Shown here piece after piece: positions 45,517 through 54,270 of a stretch of 64,000 nucleotides of DNA. The translations under genes and the position numbers were made by a program. Within the stretch, counting starts at the first letter, position 1. Each line of letters opens with the position of its first letter. The notes beneath the pieces are model-generated. The model had not been told where the DNA came from and did not search any database. It was given only the letters and a program-made list of their open reading frames with translations. The stretch covers positions 620,001-684,000 of the forward strand of contig NZ_CP022684.1 of assembly GCF_002863865.1 (NCBI RefSeq). The letters run 5' to 3'. Source of the stretch: Ketobacter alkanivorans (GTDB lineage Bacteria; Pseudomonadota; Gammaproteobacteria; Pseudomonadales; Ketobacteraceae).

Positions 45517-46224
45517 ATGACCTCCAGAATCGCTATTATCAAAACCGGCACCACCCACCCACGCTTGCACAGCATCTTTGGTGACTTTGATAATTGGTTT
45601 CGAGAATCTGTGAGTCATGCGCACTTTACTACATTTGAAGTAGCGGATGGTAACAAGCCGCCGGAGCTTAGGGATTACGATGGGTTTATCGTGACTGGCT
45701 CGCCCGCCATGGTGACTGACAATGCTCCCTGGAGCGAAAACCTGAAGCCCTGGCTTAGATCAGTACAACAATACGGCAAGCCGTTACTGGCAGTATGCTA
45801 TGGGCATCAATTGTTGGCAGAGGCATTGGGGGGCAAAGCAGGCTGGCATCCACAAGGACGGGAAATTGGCACGGTGTCGATCAACCTGACCGATGCGGGC
45901 AAGCAGGATCCACTGCTGGGGGGGCTGGCACCGATATTCACCGCCCAGGTAACTCATGCCCAAAGCGCACTCACCTTGCCGCCTGGCGCGACCTTGCTCG
46001 CCTACAACGATTATGAACCCCATCAGGCATATCGGATTGGGAACAACATATGGAGCGTGCAGTTTCACCCTGAGTTCAGTGTAGACATTATGCGTGGGTA
46101 TGTATTTGAAGCTGCAGAAAAGCTGCTGGCGGCCGGTATGCCGGTTCGTAAACTATTGGCGACTTTAGATCATGCTGACGCCAATCGGCATCTGGTACAG
46201 CGCTTTGTGGATTTGTGTCAGTAG
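45517..46224 (+). CDS. Class I glutamine amidotransferase-like protein
   Basis: A 235-residue protein with the class I glutaminase fold. The nucleophilic cysteine is Cys94 in LLAVCYGHQLLAEALGG, and the catalytic His and Glu lie in SVQFHPEFSVD near residue 187. FIVTGSPAMVTD is the substrate-loop region. It is a free-standing GuaA-like protein, as in the YfeJ group, without a synthetase partner. Which acceptor it serves is unknown. It is divergent from the Atm1-type exporter and ends at a strong terminator. Confidence 0.88.
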   Translation: MTSRIAIIKTGTTHPRLHSIFGDFDNWFRESVSHAHFTTFEVADGNKPPELRDYDGFIVTGSPAMVTDNAPWSENLKPWLRSVQQYGKPLLAVCYGHQLLAEALGGKAGWHPQGREIGTVSINLTDAGKQDPLLGGLAPIFTAQVTHAQSALTLPPGATLLAYNDYEPHQAYRIGNNIWSVQFHPEFSVDIMRGYVFEAAEKLLAAGMPVRKLLATLDHADANRHLVQRFVDLCQ

Positions 46225-46253
46225 ATCAAGCCTCAGCTAAATCTCACCCATAA

Positions 46254-46280
46254 AAAAAGCAGGCCTAAAGCCTGCTTTTT
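46254..46280. terminator. Bidirectional terminator before tRNA-Glu
   Basis: AAAAAGCAGGC and GCCTGCTTTTT form an eleven-base-pair stem with a five-base loop and runs on both sides. It serves the amidotransferase gene and the convergent tRNA. Confidence 0.92.
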
Positions 46281-46289
46281 ACTTAATAG

Positions 46290-46365
46290 TGGCGTCCCCT
46301 AGGGGGTTCGAACCCCTGTTACCGCCGTGAAAGGGCGGTGTCCTAGGCCACTAGACGAAGGGGAC
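46290..46365 (-). tRNA. tRNA-Glu (TTC)
   Basis: On the minus strand this is a 76-base tRNA including CCA: acceptor stem GTCCCCT/AGGGGAC, anticodon stem CCGCC/GGCGG with loop CTTTCAC (anticodon TTC) and T-arm AGGGGTTCGAACCCC. Confidence 0.97.
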
Positions 46366-46558
46366 GCAAGTAACACTTCGCTGTGTTGAGGCGCGCATTT
46401 TATGGACGGATCAAAACCCAGTCAAGATTTTTTTACCAAAAAAATCAATTACCCCTGAATAATCAAGACACTATACGCAAATCCTACCTTAACCGCCTGT
46501 TAGCAATTACGCAGCTACTTCGCTAGGATGTGGGCTATTCACATTAGGAATTATAACA

Positions 46559-47638
46559 ATGAAAAAAGCGCTACTCGGGCTAGTGATTTTACTGGCCGCA
46601 GGATTCACCGTTCTGCTCGTGATCCCCTCTCCTATCGACGCTGCCGCCTACACACCACCTACCCCCCCAGCCATGGACGGTCCATATGCGGTCAATCATG
46701 CGCTGGATAGCGCCACGTTATTGGGGCAAGGTGAAATTTTTGGGGCAGAAGACGTGGATGTGGATGCCTTCGGGCGGGTCTACGGTGCCACCGAAGATGG
46801 ACGTATCGTACGCGTCGACCAAAATGGCAACATTTCAACCATGGCCAATACCGGTGGACGCCCCCTTGGCCTGCATTGGGATAACCATGGCAACCTGATC
46901 ATCTGTGATGCTTTCAAAGGTCTGCTCTCGCTGGCACCAGACGGCACCCTGACTACGCTGTTAACCGAAGTCGATGGTCAGAAACTGGTGTTTACCGACG
47001 ATCTGGAGATCGATCAGGATGGCATCATTTACTTCTCTGACGCCAGTATAAAGTATGATCAAAAGCACTATATGCTGGATATGCTGGAATCACGCCCCTG
47101 GGGCCGGCTGATTGCCTATGATCCCGCCAGCGGTCAAGCCAAGACCGTGCTGGATAATCTCTACTTTGCAAACGGGGTCGCCCTATCCAAGGATCAAGAT
47201 TTCGTGCTGGTGAACGAAACCTACCGATACCAAATCACCCGCTACTGGATTCGAGGCCCCAAACAAGGCCAATCGGAGATATTTATCGACAACCTGCCCG
47301 GCTTTCCTGATGGCGTATCCAGCAGTGGGCGCGGCACCTTCTGGGTGGCATTGCCCACTGTGCGCAACCCTCAAGCCGACAACCTACACCCCAAACCCTT
47401 CCTTAAGAATCTGGTTGCCAAACTGCCGAGCTTTTTCAGCCCCAAGCCTCAACCTTATGGGTTCATTCTGGAGCTGGATGAACAAGGGAATGTGCTGCGC
47501 AGCTTGCACGATCCGGAGGGCGATCACTTTTCGTTCGTCACCTCCATCCAGGAAAATGCAGGCACCCTGTACCTGGGCACTCTGACCGGTGACAGCATTG
47601 CCATGCTGCCGCTGCAAAATGATAACGTTAGGGAATAA
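46559..47638 (+). CDS. SMP-30/strictosidine-synthase-like beta-propeller protein
   Basis: A 359-residue protein with one N-terminal hydrophobic helix (about 4-25) that acts as a membrane anchor or signal. A six-bladed beta-propeller follows, close to the strictosidine-synthase-like and adipocyte membrane-associated protein families. Typical pieces are GAEDVDVDAFGRVYGATEDGRIVR, PLGLHWDNHGNLIICDAFKGL, ASGQAKTVLDNLYFANGVALS and ETYRYQITRYW. Relatives act as calcium-dependent lactonases or arylesterases, but the substrate here is unknown. The product should face the periplasm. It is preceded by a 193-base region that holds tRNA-Glu's upstream sequence and the promoter. Confidence 0.88.
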   Translation: MKKALLGLVILLAAGFTVLLVIPSPIDAAAYTPPTPPAMDGPYAVNHALDSATLLGQGEIFGAEDVDVDAFGRVYGATEDGRIVRVDQNGNISTMANTGGRPLGLHWDNHGNLIICDAFKGLLSLAPDGTLTTLLTEVDGQKLVFTDDLEIDQDGIIYFSDASIKYDQKHYMLDMLESRPWGRLIAYDPASGQAKTVLDNLYFANGVALSKDQDFVLVNETYRYQITRYWIRGPKQGQSEIFIDNLPGFPDGVSSSGRGTFWVALPTVRNPQADNLHPKPFLKNLVAKLPSFFSPKPQPYGFILELDEQGNVLRSLHDPEGDHFSFVTSIQENAGTLYLGTLTGDSIAMLPLQNDNVRE

Positions 47639-47744
47639 AAAGCCGATCACTAGGAACCGTTGGTTACACCGCTAGGCCATCAGATCGCCATGAGGTAATC
47701 TGATGGCACTGAAGCAAGAACAATAGAAATCCTGAGGCACCCCC

Positions 47745-48056
47745 ATGTCAGAAACCAAGCAATATGAGTCATTTAGTGAATTCTATCCATTCTACCTGGC
47801 AGAGCACAGCAACCTGACCTGTCGCAGGCTGCACTTTGTAGGCAGCACTTTGGTACTGGCTTTACTGGTGTACATCGTTACCAGTGCGAGCTGGGGCATG
47901 ATTCTGTTGCTGCCGGTTGTGGGGTATGGATTCGCCTGGGTCGGCCATTTTTTCTTTGAAAAAAACAAGCCCGCCACGTTCACCTACCCCTGGTATAGCT
48001 TCATGGGGGATTGGGTGATGTATAAGGACATCATCACCGGGAAAATCCGTTTTTAA
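47745..48056 (+). CDS. DUF962/Mpo1-like membrane protein
   Basis: A 103-residue membrane protein of the DUF962 family. It starts ESFSEFYPFYLAEHSNLTCRRLHFVGS, where the H-x-x-x-x-CRR-x-H pattern is typical, then has two hydrophobic helices (about 30-72) and ends PATFTYPWYSFMGDWVMYKDI with the conserved W. Yeast Mpo1, a relative, is an iron-dependent dioxygenase of fatty acid alpha-oxidation. The conserved His residues fit that idea. Whether this short bacterial version has the activity is unknown. Confidence 0.9.
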   Translation: MSETKQYESFSEFYPFYLAEHSNLTCRRLHFVGSTLVLALLVYIVTSASWGMILLLPVVGYGFAWVGHFFFEKNKPATFTYPWYSFMGDWVMYKDIITGKIRF

Positions 48057-48172
48057 GCCATTACCTAATCCGCTTATGAGGTTTTCTCTGCCCGGTATAC
48101 AACCTTTCTCCTGAATCAAGAATTTAGGTCTACACTTAACAAAGTAGGAAGGCTCCTGGCAAGGGAAACACC

Positions 48173-48940
48173 ATGTCCACAGAACTCATAGCAATTTTGT
48201 CCGTGCTTGGCGGTGCCGGGTTAATCGGGTTGTTCTATATCAGTCACAGCATCGAGAAGCAGCGACGGCAACGGGCACTTATGATTGCCAATCTCTCCGA
48301 TTACGCGTTTCGCCTGCAACGCCTGCTGGATTCTATTCCACCGGCATACCTGGGCAAAGATATACAGCTGGTTTTGCTAGGGCAGATAAAGAAGCGCATG
48401 GAGAAACTGAAACAGCTTGCGCCAAACAACGACAAGTTCCGCAAGAAACTGGATTCCACCAACGAGCAAATCGCCGAAATCAGCGCCGCCACCACCAAGC
48501 AAGCCAAACCACAGCTTAAAAACCCCGAAGAAGCCAACCAAATACGCGTGCTGCTGCAGGAACTCAGCAAGGTGATCGAAGGATACACCCAGAACAAAGT
48601 GCTGACCGTTGATGAGGCTCGTAAACATCTCACCTTTATTCAGGCCAGCTTCATCGACGCCAACCTGAACTTTTTGCTACAAGTCGCCGAAAGCGCCCGC
48701 CAAGAGAAGAAGACCAAAGTCGCCATACTCAATTATGAGAAAGCGTTGGCCGAAATGAAGAAACGCAATAAGAAAGGTGAGCATAACGAGCGCATAGAGC
48801 AGATCAACGCCATTATCAACGAGCTGAAACTAGAGTCAGGCCAAACGGTTCAAACCTCTTCAGACGCGGACAACGAACTGGATCAAGCCATGAACGAGCT
48901 GATTGAAGAGGAAGACGCCTGGAAGAAGAAGTACTTCTGA
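48173..48940 (+). CDS. Membrane-anchored coiled-coil protein of unknown function
   Basis: A 255-residue protein with an N-terminal hydrophobic helix (about 5-24, IAILSVLGGAGLIGLFYISHS) followed by a long charged helical region. It is rich in Lys, Glu, Ala and Gln, for example QEKKTKVAILNYEKALAEMKKRNKKGEHNER, and may contain short tetratricopeptide-like pairs. The C-terminus is acidic and ends EEEDAWKKKYF. I do not recognise a named family. Topology suggests a single membrane anchor with a cytoplasmic coiled coil. The gene stands alone. Confidence 0.75.
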   Translation: MSTELIAILSVLGGAGLIGLFYISHSIEKQRRQRALMIANLSDYAFRLQRLLDSIPPAYLGKDIQLVLLGQIKKRMEKLKQLAPNNDKFRKKLDSTNEQIAEISAATTKQAKPQLKNPEEANQIRVLLQELSKVIEGYTQNKVLTVDEARKHLTFIQASFIDANLNFLLQVAESARQEKKTKVAILNYEKALAEMKKRNKKGEHNERIEQINAIINELKLESGQTVQTSSDADNELDQAMNELIEEEDAWKKKYF

Positions 48941-48977
48941 GCGGATTGAATGCCGGGTTTGGCATTAACCCAACCAA

Positions 48978-49439
48978 TCAGGATTCGTCCAGCAGAAGCC
49001 TCAACTCATCCTTCAGCTCAATCAGTTTTTCAGGTGCCACAGCACTGCTGCACAGCACCTGCAAAGGTACATGGCGGGTACGCTCTTTTAACTGAATGCC
49101 ATCAAGCGATAACCTGATCAGTACTTCACGCTCATCATGCTTGGCTCTTTCCCTGTGCAACAATCCGTTGCCCTCCAGCCGTTTAAGCAATGGGGTCAAA
49201 GTACCGCTATCAAGCATCAGACGTTCACCAATAAACTTTAACGTCACCCCCTGCGGCCGCTCTGGATCAGGCAGCGCCTCCCACAACACCAGCATAACCA
49301 GATATTGCGGATAGGTGAGCCCAAGCTGATCCAGTAACGGTCGATACTGGGCGATGATTTTGCGGGATAACGCGTACAGCACAAAACAGAACTGATTATC
49401 CAGCTTGAGCGCATCATCACCGTCATAAAGCGGTATCAC
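48978..49439 (-). CDS. MarR-family peroxide sensor, OspR/OhrR-like
   Basis: A 153-residue MarR regulator with a GTG start six bases after GGAGG. The N-terminal segment LDNQFCFVLYALSR holds the reactive cysteine (Cys18), which in OhrR/OspR is oxidised by organic peroxides and releases the repressor. A second cysteine at 130 (VLCSSA) suggests the two-cysteine type. The winged helix contains RLMLDSGTLTPLLKRLEGNGLL. It follows the glutathione peroxidase gene by 14 bases, the same arrangement as ospR and gpx in Pseudomonas aeruginosa, so it probably represses that operon. Confidence 0.92.
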   Translation of the reverse strand: MIPLYDGDDALKLDNQFCFVLYALSRKIIAQYRPLLDQLGLTYPQYLVMLVLWEALPDPERPQGVTLKFIGERLMLDSGTLTPLLKRLEGNGLLHRERAKHDEREVLIRLSLDGIQLKERTRHVPLQVLCSSAVAPEKLIELKDELRLLLDES

Positions 49440-49453
49440 GGCAGGCCTCCGGG

Positions 49454-49936
49454 TCAGGCCAGCAGCTTGCGAATTTCAGATTCGATTTTCGCAGGCGTAT
49501 CCTTAGGCGCGAAACGCTTCACCACCTTGCCATTCTGATCCACCAGGAATTTGGTGAAGTTCCATTTTATCGCCTCTGTTCCCAGCAACCCTGGAGCCTG
49601 CGCTTTCAAGTGCTTGAACAAGGGGTGTGCATCATCTCCGTTCACGTCCACTTTTTCGAACATATTGAAGGAAACCCCGTAATTCAGCTCACAGAACTCG
49701 TTGATCTGATCATTACTGCCTGGATCCTGTTTGCCAAACTGGTTACATGGGAACCCAAGAATCTCCAAGCCCTTATCCTTATAGCTCTCATAGAGCTTTT
49801 CCAGGCCTTTAAACTGCGGCGTAAAACCACATTTGCTGGCGGTATTGACTACCAACAATACTTTACCTTTGAATTCAGCCAGAGGCCTTTCTTTGCCTTG
49901 AATAGTAACGGCGTTGAAGTCATAAACATTGGTCAT
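49454..49936 (-). CDS. Glutathione peroxidase (cysteine type)
   Basis: From the ATG at 49936 the protein is 160 residues, the normal length. The catalytic cysteine is Cys36 in [11 protein letters not shown], the glutamine lies in [12 protein letters not shown], and the tryptophan-asparagine pair in [10 protein letters not shown]. It reduces hydrogen peroxide or organic peroxides with glutathione or thioredoxin. An upstream in-frame start is six residues away but has weaker support. It forms an operon with the OspR-like regulator and has a palindrome in its promoter region. Confidence 0.96.
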   Translation of the reverse strand: MTNVYDFNAVTIQGKERPLAEFKGKVLLVVNTASKCGFTPQFKGLEKLYESYKDKGLEILGFPCNQFGKQDPGSNDQINEFCELNYGVSFNMFEKVDVNGDDAHPLFKHLKAQAPGLLGTEAIKWNFTKFLVDQNGKVVKRFAPKDTPAKIESEIRKLLA

Positions 49937-50003
49937 TGCTGTCCTCCAGTTCACGGGGTTTGGGATGTCGAATGCGACGTTAGGGAGCTTATGGGAAAAC
50001 TAC

Positions 50004-50015
50004 ATTGTGCACAAT
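50004..50015. promoter_or_regulatory. Perfect palindrome upstream of gpx, candidate OspR operator
   Basis: ATTGTGCACAAT is a 12-base perfect palindrome about 70 bases before the gpx start. A related half-site, GCATAAT, follows at 50024. MarR-family operators are AT-rich palindromes of this kind, and the regulator gene is in the same operon. The binding is inferred. Confidence 0.55.
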
Positions 50016-50045
50016 TATATTTTGCATAATTCTAATAATATTTGG

Positions 50046-50085
50046 CGTGGATAAAGACCCACTTTTCCACAATATCTGTGGATAA
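50046..50085. other. Cluster of DnaA-box-like sites
   Basis: Within 40 bases there are three copies of the DnaA-box pattern: CGTGGATAA (50046-50054), TTTTCCACA (50063-50071) and a perfect consensus TGTGGATAA (50077-50085). The first and third share an orientation and the second is inverted. AT-rich sequence continues to about 50330. It may titrate DnaA or act as a regulatory site. The neighbouring genes (gpx, msrB) are not those expected at a replication origin. Confidence 0.5.
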
Positions 50086-50397
50086 CTCTGTTGATACATT
50101 ATGTAAAAATTCGTAAAGCACACACAGAGCGGTTTCCCCAACAAGTTGATCATTTTTTATACAGTCATAATCCATCCATATTTCAGCAACTTATATGACA
50201 ATCGTACCATGACGGCAGCCTCCACGTTTTACGAGCCTCACAGAGATAGCAGACACTAACTGTGTACAAAATAATTACCGACAAAAAGCAAGCATTTAAG
50301 TGATCGATGAATAGTTTAATCGATTAAATCTAGATGGGCGCCCGTTAACAATTTGTGGTTATAACGAGCGCCCCTTAGGGAAAAGGGTTGTTAATAA
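50086..50397. other. Noncoding AT-rich region with a 14-base palindrome and a hairpin
   Basis: This stretch has no plausible coding frame. It holds TTTAATCGATTAAA (50315-50328), a perfect palindrome with an ATCGAT core like LacI-family operators. An imperfect hairpin, GGGCGCCCGTTA (50336-50347) with TAACGAGCGCCC (50362-50373), follows directly after msrB on the minus strand. The hairpin could be the msrB terminator, though no T-run follows it. Between 50086 and 50310 I see only AT-rich sequence. Confidence 0.45.
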
Positions 50398-50802
50398 CTA
50401 TTCTTGACCATTATCACGGAACTGCAACGAGGCTGAATTAATGCAGTAACGTAGGCCTGTCGGCGGCGGCCCGTCGGGGAACACATGGCCCAAATGGGCA
50501 TCACAGGCGGCACACACCACTTCAGTACGAATCATGCCGTGGCTGCTATCGCGATGCTCAGCCACAGCGGCATCATTGACCGGCTTGAAAAAGCTGGGCC
50601 AGCCGGAGCCGGAATCGTATTTGGTTTCGGAAACAAACAAGGGTGCATCACAACAGGCGCAGTGATACTGCCCTACTGCTTTGTGATCCCAGTATTTACC
50701 AGTAAAAGCAGGCTCTGTTCCTGCCAGTCTGCAGACGGCGAACGCCTCTTCCGACAGGGTTTGCTTCCATTCATCCTGGCTTTTTTCAACGCGTTTTCCC
50801 AC
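50398..50802 (-). CDS. msrB: Peptide methionine (R)-S-oxide reductase
   Basis: MsrB reduces the R form of methionine sulfoxide in proteins. The GTG at 50802, preceded by GAGGTGG, gives 134 residues, similar to E. coli MsrB (137). Longer in-frame starts up to 50838 lack a good ribosome-binding site. The zinc cysteines are Cys48/Cys51 ([11 protein letters not shown]) and Cys97/Cys100 ([12 protein letters not shown]). The catalytic cysteine is Cys120 in [23 protein letters not shown] is the conserved core. It lies close to the peroxide-responsive gpx operon, although a noncoding region separates them. Confidence 0.95.
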   Translation of the reverse strand: MGKRVEKSQDEWKQTLSEEAFAVCRLAGTEPAFTGKYWDHKAVGQYHCACCDAPLFVSETKYDSGSGWPSFFKPVNDAAVAEHRDSSHGMIRTEVVCAACDAHLGHVFPDGPPPTGLRYCINSASLQFRDNGQE

Positions 50803-50948
50803 CGTAACCACCTCACACTCAAAGTACATTAAAAACAATCGGTTTTCGTATACACTTACCGGTCTTTGTAAGCTTGCTATGCTTGCATACTATGAACCTT
50901 TTTAATTGTTAAGAACATAGAGGCCCGTTTGGGGTAAGAGTTGTCTAT

Positions 50949-52169
50949 ATGAAGCCAGTGTTGAAGTCCAATAAACTGCATAATGTGTGCTACGACATTC
51001 GGGGGCCGGTGTTGGAAGAAGCCCGTCGCCTGGAAGAGGAAGGTCACCGCGTACTCAAACTCAATATTGGCAACCCCGCACCGTTTGGCTTGATGGCACC
51101 GGAAGAAATCATCCAGGACGTGATTTATCAATTGCCGGACGGCTCCGGATACAGTGATTCCAAAGGCCTGTTTTCCGGGCGCAAAGCCGTTATGCAGTAT
51201 TACCAGAAGCGCGGCATCGAGGAAGTTCAGATTGATGACATTTATCTGGGCAATGGTGTCAGTGAATTGATCGTGATGTCGATGCAGGCGCTGCTCAATA
51301 ACGGCGATGAAGTACTGATCCCTGCACCTGACTACCCACTGTGGACAGCCTCCGTGTGTCTGTCAGGGGGCAAAGCCGTGCATTATCTGTGCGATGAGCA
51401 GTCTGAATGGTATCCCGATATCGAGGACATGCGCAGCAAGATCACGGATCGAACCCGTGCCATGGTTATCATCAATCCCAACAACCCCACCGGCGCGGTG
51501 TATCCCAAAGAGGTGTTGGAGGCGATGCTGCAGGTGGCTCGAGAGCATAAGCTTATCGTGTTCTCCGACGAGATCTATGACAAGATTCTGTACGATGATG
51601 CCGAGCACGTATGCACAGCGTCACTGGCTGATGATCTGGTATTCATCACCTTTAATGGTTTGTCCAAAACCTACCGCATAGCCGGTTATCGGGCCGGCTG
51701 GATGGTGGTAAGTGGTAACAAGTTTGCAGCCAAAGACTATCTGGAAGGCATAACGATGCTGGCGTCCATGCGTCTGTGTGCCAATGTACCGGGGCAATTG
51801 GCCATTCAAACCGCACTGGGGGGCTACCAAAGCATCAACGAGCTGATCGCACCTACTGGCCGCCTGTACCGCCAACGGGAACTGGCTCACCGTATGCTGT
51901 GCGATATCCCCGGGATCAGCTGTGTTAAACCCAAAGGCGCCATGTATATGTTTCCGCGCCTGGATCCAAAAGTGTATCCCATCAAGAACGATCAACAGCT
52001 GGTATTAGATCTGCTGATTCAGGAAAAAATCCTGGTGGTACAGGGAACGGGGTTTAACTGGCCTAACCCCGATCACCTGCGCCTGGTGTTCCTGCCACGG
52101 GAAGAAGACCTTCATACCGCTCTGACCAAGATGGCTGAGTTTTTCGAGCGGCTCAGAAAAGATCTATAG
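50949..52169 (+). CDS. alaA: Glutamate-pyruvate aminotransferase, AlaA-like
   Basis: A 406-residue PLP enzyme of aminotransferase class I, matching AlaA in length and sequence. RVLKLNIGNPAPFGL near the start, LPDGSGYSDSKGLFSGRKAV, and VIINPNNPTGAVY are typical. The PLP-binding lysine is Lys240 in FNGLSKTYRIAGYRAGW. AlaA converts pyruvate and glutamate to alanine and 2-oxoglutarate. The start ATG follows GGGGTAAGAG. A small uncharacterised gene follows within 26 bases and may be co-transcribed. Confidence 0.94.
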   Translation: MKPVLKSNKLHNVCYDIRGPVLEEARRLEEEGHRVLKLNIGNPAPFGLMAPEEIIQDVIYQLPDGSGYSDSKGLFSGRKAVMQYYQKRGIEEVQIDDIYLGNGVSELIVMSMQALLNNGDEVLIPAPDYPLWTASVCLSGGKAVHYLCDEQSEWYPDIEDMRSKITDRTRAMVIINPNNPTGAVYPKEVLEAMLQVAREHKLIVFSDEIYDKILYDDAEHVCTASLADDLVFITFNGLSKTYRIAGYRAGWMVVSGNKFAAKDYLEGITMLASMRLCANVPGQLAIQTALGGYQSINELIAPTGRLYRQRELAHRMLCDIPGISCVKPKGAMYMFPRLDPKVYPIKNDQQLVLDLLIQEKILVVQGTGFNWPNPDHLRLVFLPREEDLHTALTKMAEFFERLRKDL

Positions 52170-52195
52170 TTGCATAAGATCCAGAGACAGTAGCC

Positions 52196-52630
52196 ATGGC
52201 AGATTTGAACATACTGGATTTCTACAAGGATACGGCGCTCATCCTTATGAGCCTGCAACGGGTGTTCCCCCGCAAAATGGATCTTTTTGTTGAAGATCTG
52301 ATCGGCCCGGATCAAGTGGATGAGTTCGGTTTGCATACCAAACGCCACGAAGCCTGTTTTGGTGCCATGCTGTGGCTGGCTGAGGAAGGTTATCTACGGT
52401 ACGGCGCCACCGTGCGCCAGGAAGGCGTTGATCAGTCACATCTCACAGCGAAAGGCTTGATCAAGCTCTCGGCCATCGTCCACGACGCACTGACCGACGC
52501 CAAACTGGATGACGTTCCTTCCTTCGAGGCACAGGAACGTCTTACCATGATTGAGCATATGCGCCGCGCGATTGCATCCCAATCGTCAGAGCAACTGACT
52601 CAGGTAATGCGCGCATTCTACAACGAATGA
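52196..52630 (+). CDS. Uncharacterised 144-residue protein
   Basis: I do not recognise a named family. The protein is soluble, mostly helical, and reads like a small winged-helix protein: HEACFGAMLWLAEEGYLRYGATVRQEGVDQSHLTAKGLIKLSAI (about residues 47-92) resembles a helix-turn-helix with a beta wing. It follows alaA closely, and its last 13 bases overlap the end of the convergent cyclase gene. Coding is supported by an intact frame with an ATG and by its position. Confidence 0.7.
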   Translation: MADLNILDFYKDTALILMSLQRVFPRKMDLFVEDLIGPDQVDEFGLHTKRHEACFGAMLWLAEEGYLRYGATVRQEGVDQSHLTAKGLIKLSAIVHDALTDAKLDDVPSFEAQERLTMIEHMRRAIASQSSEQLTQVMRAFYNE

Positions 52631-54213
52631 CAGATGACCGGCTGCGATCGCCCTTTGACCTGGCTGAGCCCCATCTGGGTGGTGCGCTCAGCCAGATCGT
52701 TCGGTAGCCGGGCTTTCACATCATCGCTGATCAAAATCGTTGTGGTGAATTCCTTGTTAAGATGTTCCAGCCGCGCCGCCACGTTGACGGTATCGCCTAT
52801 TACTGCGTATTTCATCCGGGTTTTTGAACCCAGGTTACCGGCCACCACGGCACCGGTGTGCAGACCGATCCTGAACTCGATCTTATCGACACCCAGCGCT
52901 TCCCAACGCTGTGCCAAACCATCGGCCTGCCATTGTTTATTAAGTGCGTCCAGCCCCTCGCGCATGGCCAATGCACAGCGGGTGCCTTTTTCAGCGTGAT
53001 CCGGCGAAGCCTGAGGTGCGCCAAACACCGCAAGAATGCCATCGCCCAAAAACTCGATAACGCAGCCTTTATGCTGATCAATAATGCTGTTCATTACGCC
53101 CAGATATTCGTTGAGCATGGACACCATCTGCAATGGCGACAGGCGCTCACTGATGGTGGTGTAATCCTTCAGATCACAAAACAGCACCGTGACGACAACT
53201 TCCTCGCCCCCCAAATCAATTTTGTGCTCCTGGGCCAGCACGGAGCGGGCCACATCCTCACTGAGATAGCGACCAAACAGGTCACGTAAGGTTTGGCGTT
53301 CTTTCAGTTCGTCGGCCATTTTGTCGAAATACTTGCCGAGCAGCCCGAACTCATCGCCCCGGCTCATGTGCATGCGCACATCGAGGTTTCCTTGTGCCAC
53401 TGCACCGGTGCCCTGAATGAGCCGCCCAAGGGGCTCGCGAATACTACGGGAAACAAACCATGACACGAACGCAATCACCAGAAAGGACAATACAAAGATG
53501 ACAACAGAAATCATCATCACCCGCTGTTCAACCATACCCAGGCGCTCAGCTTTGACATCCACCCCCACCAAGCCGACGGTCTGTCCAGCATTGGTCTTCA
53601 AGGGCGCATAAGCCGACAGCGTATAACCAAACTCGTCACGATAAGGCGTATTTTCTACCGCCGGCCGGGAGAAGCCTTTCAACAGTATGGGGGTATCTTC
53701 CGCAGAGTAATACTGCCCCGGCTGACCCACCATCTGACCTTTGGCAAAGTCTACAAAGAAATAAAGATCTGCTGGTACGTTGGATGGCCGTAACAAATAA
53801 ATGGAATCAATATCGCGATCCCGCTCTGCCATGGCCTTGAACTGCTCATAAATCTCTTGATGAAACGGCGTAAGTTCAGTGGCTTGAAGTGGGTAGGTGG
53901 CGACTTTGTCTGCATCAATGGTGGCTGCCAAACTGGTGGATAGGGTCAACAGACGCTGCTGCAGCGACTCAACTTCGGATGACGACCAGAGGCTGTAAAA
54001 TAGATAGACAAGCAGGGCCAGCGTAAGAATCACCACACTGCCGTAAAGCATGGTTAAGCGCACATGGAAGCGATGGAAGGAACGAATCTCACTGATGGGA
54101 TCCAGGCTCAAGGCGGGTGCGATTAAAACCTCACCCGGCCGTTCCTGCAGTAAAACGGGCGCCTCGGTAGCTGACCAAACTTTGGTCTGATTTACTTGTT
54201 TTTGTTCGCTCAT
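52618..54213 (-). CDS. Membrane class III nucleotide cyclase with periplasmic sensor and HAMP
   Basis: A 531-residue protein: one membrane helix (about 52-72), a periplasmic sensor of about 160 residues that looks like a CACHE-type domain, a second helix (about 234-256), a HAMP domain (about 258-310), then the cyclase domain. FCDLKDYTTISE carries the first metal Asp and EFLGDGILAVFG the second. The residue that selects adenine is Glu here instead of Lys, and the partner in MKYAVIGDTVNVAARLE is Lys instead of Asp. The nucleotide preference is therefore uncertain and may have changed. Confidence 0.9.
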   Translation of the reverse strand: MSEQKQVNQTKVWSATEAPVLLQERPGEVLIAPALSLDPISEIRSFHRFHVRLTMLYGSVVILTLALLVYLFYSLWSSSEVESLQQRLLTLSTSLAATIDADKVATYPLQATELTPFHQEIYEQFKAMAERDRDIDSIYLLRPSNVPADLYFFVDFAKGQMVGQPGQYYSAEDTPILLKGFSRPAVENTPYRDEFGYTLSAYAPLKTNAGQTVGLVGVDVKAERLGMVEQRVMMISVVIFVLSFLVIAFVSWFVSRSIREPLGRLIQGTGAVAQGNLDVRMHMSRGDEFGLLGKYFDKMADELKERQTLRDLFGRYLSEDVARSVLAQEHKIDLGGEEVVVTVLFCDLKDYTTISERLSPLQMVSMLNEYLGVMNSIIDQHKGCVIEFLGDGILAVFGAPQASPDHAEKGTRCALAMREGLDALNKQWQADGLAQRWEALGVDKIEFRIGLHTGAVVAGNLGSKTRMKYAVIGDTVNVAARLEHLNKEFTTTILISDDVKARLPNDLAERTTQMGLSQVKGRSQPVICHSL

Positions 54214-54270
54214 GGCGCTCCATTCTTTTACGGTTTTGTCGCTTTTGGCCCTGCTAAAAATACAATAGCA

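Noticed and set aside
48949..48966. Hairpin AATGCC/GGCATT between the coiled-coil gene and ospR
   Set aside because: The stem is short and there is no T-run on either strand, so it is not called as a terminator.
50041..50330. Chromosomal replication origin
   Set aside because: Three DnaA-like boxes and AT-rich DNA are present, but dnaA, dnaN, gidA, rpmH and parAB are all absent, so it was kept only as a DnaA-box cluster.
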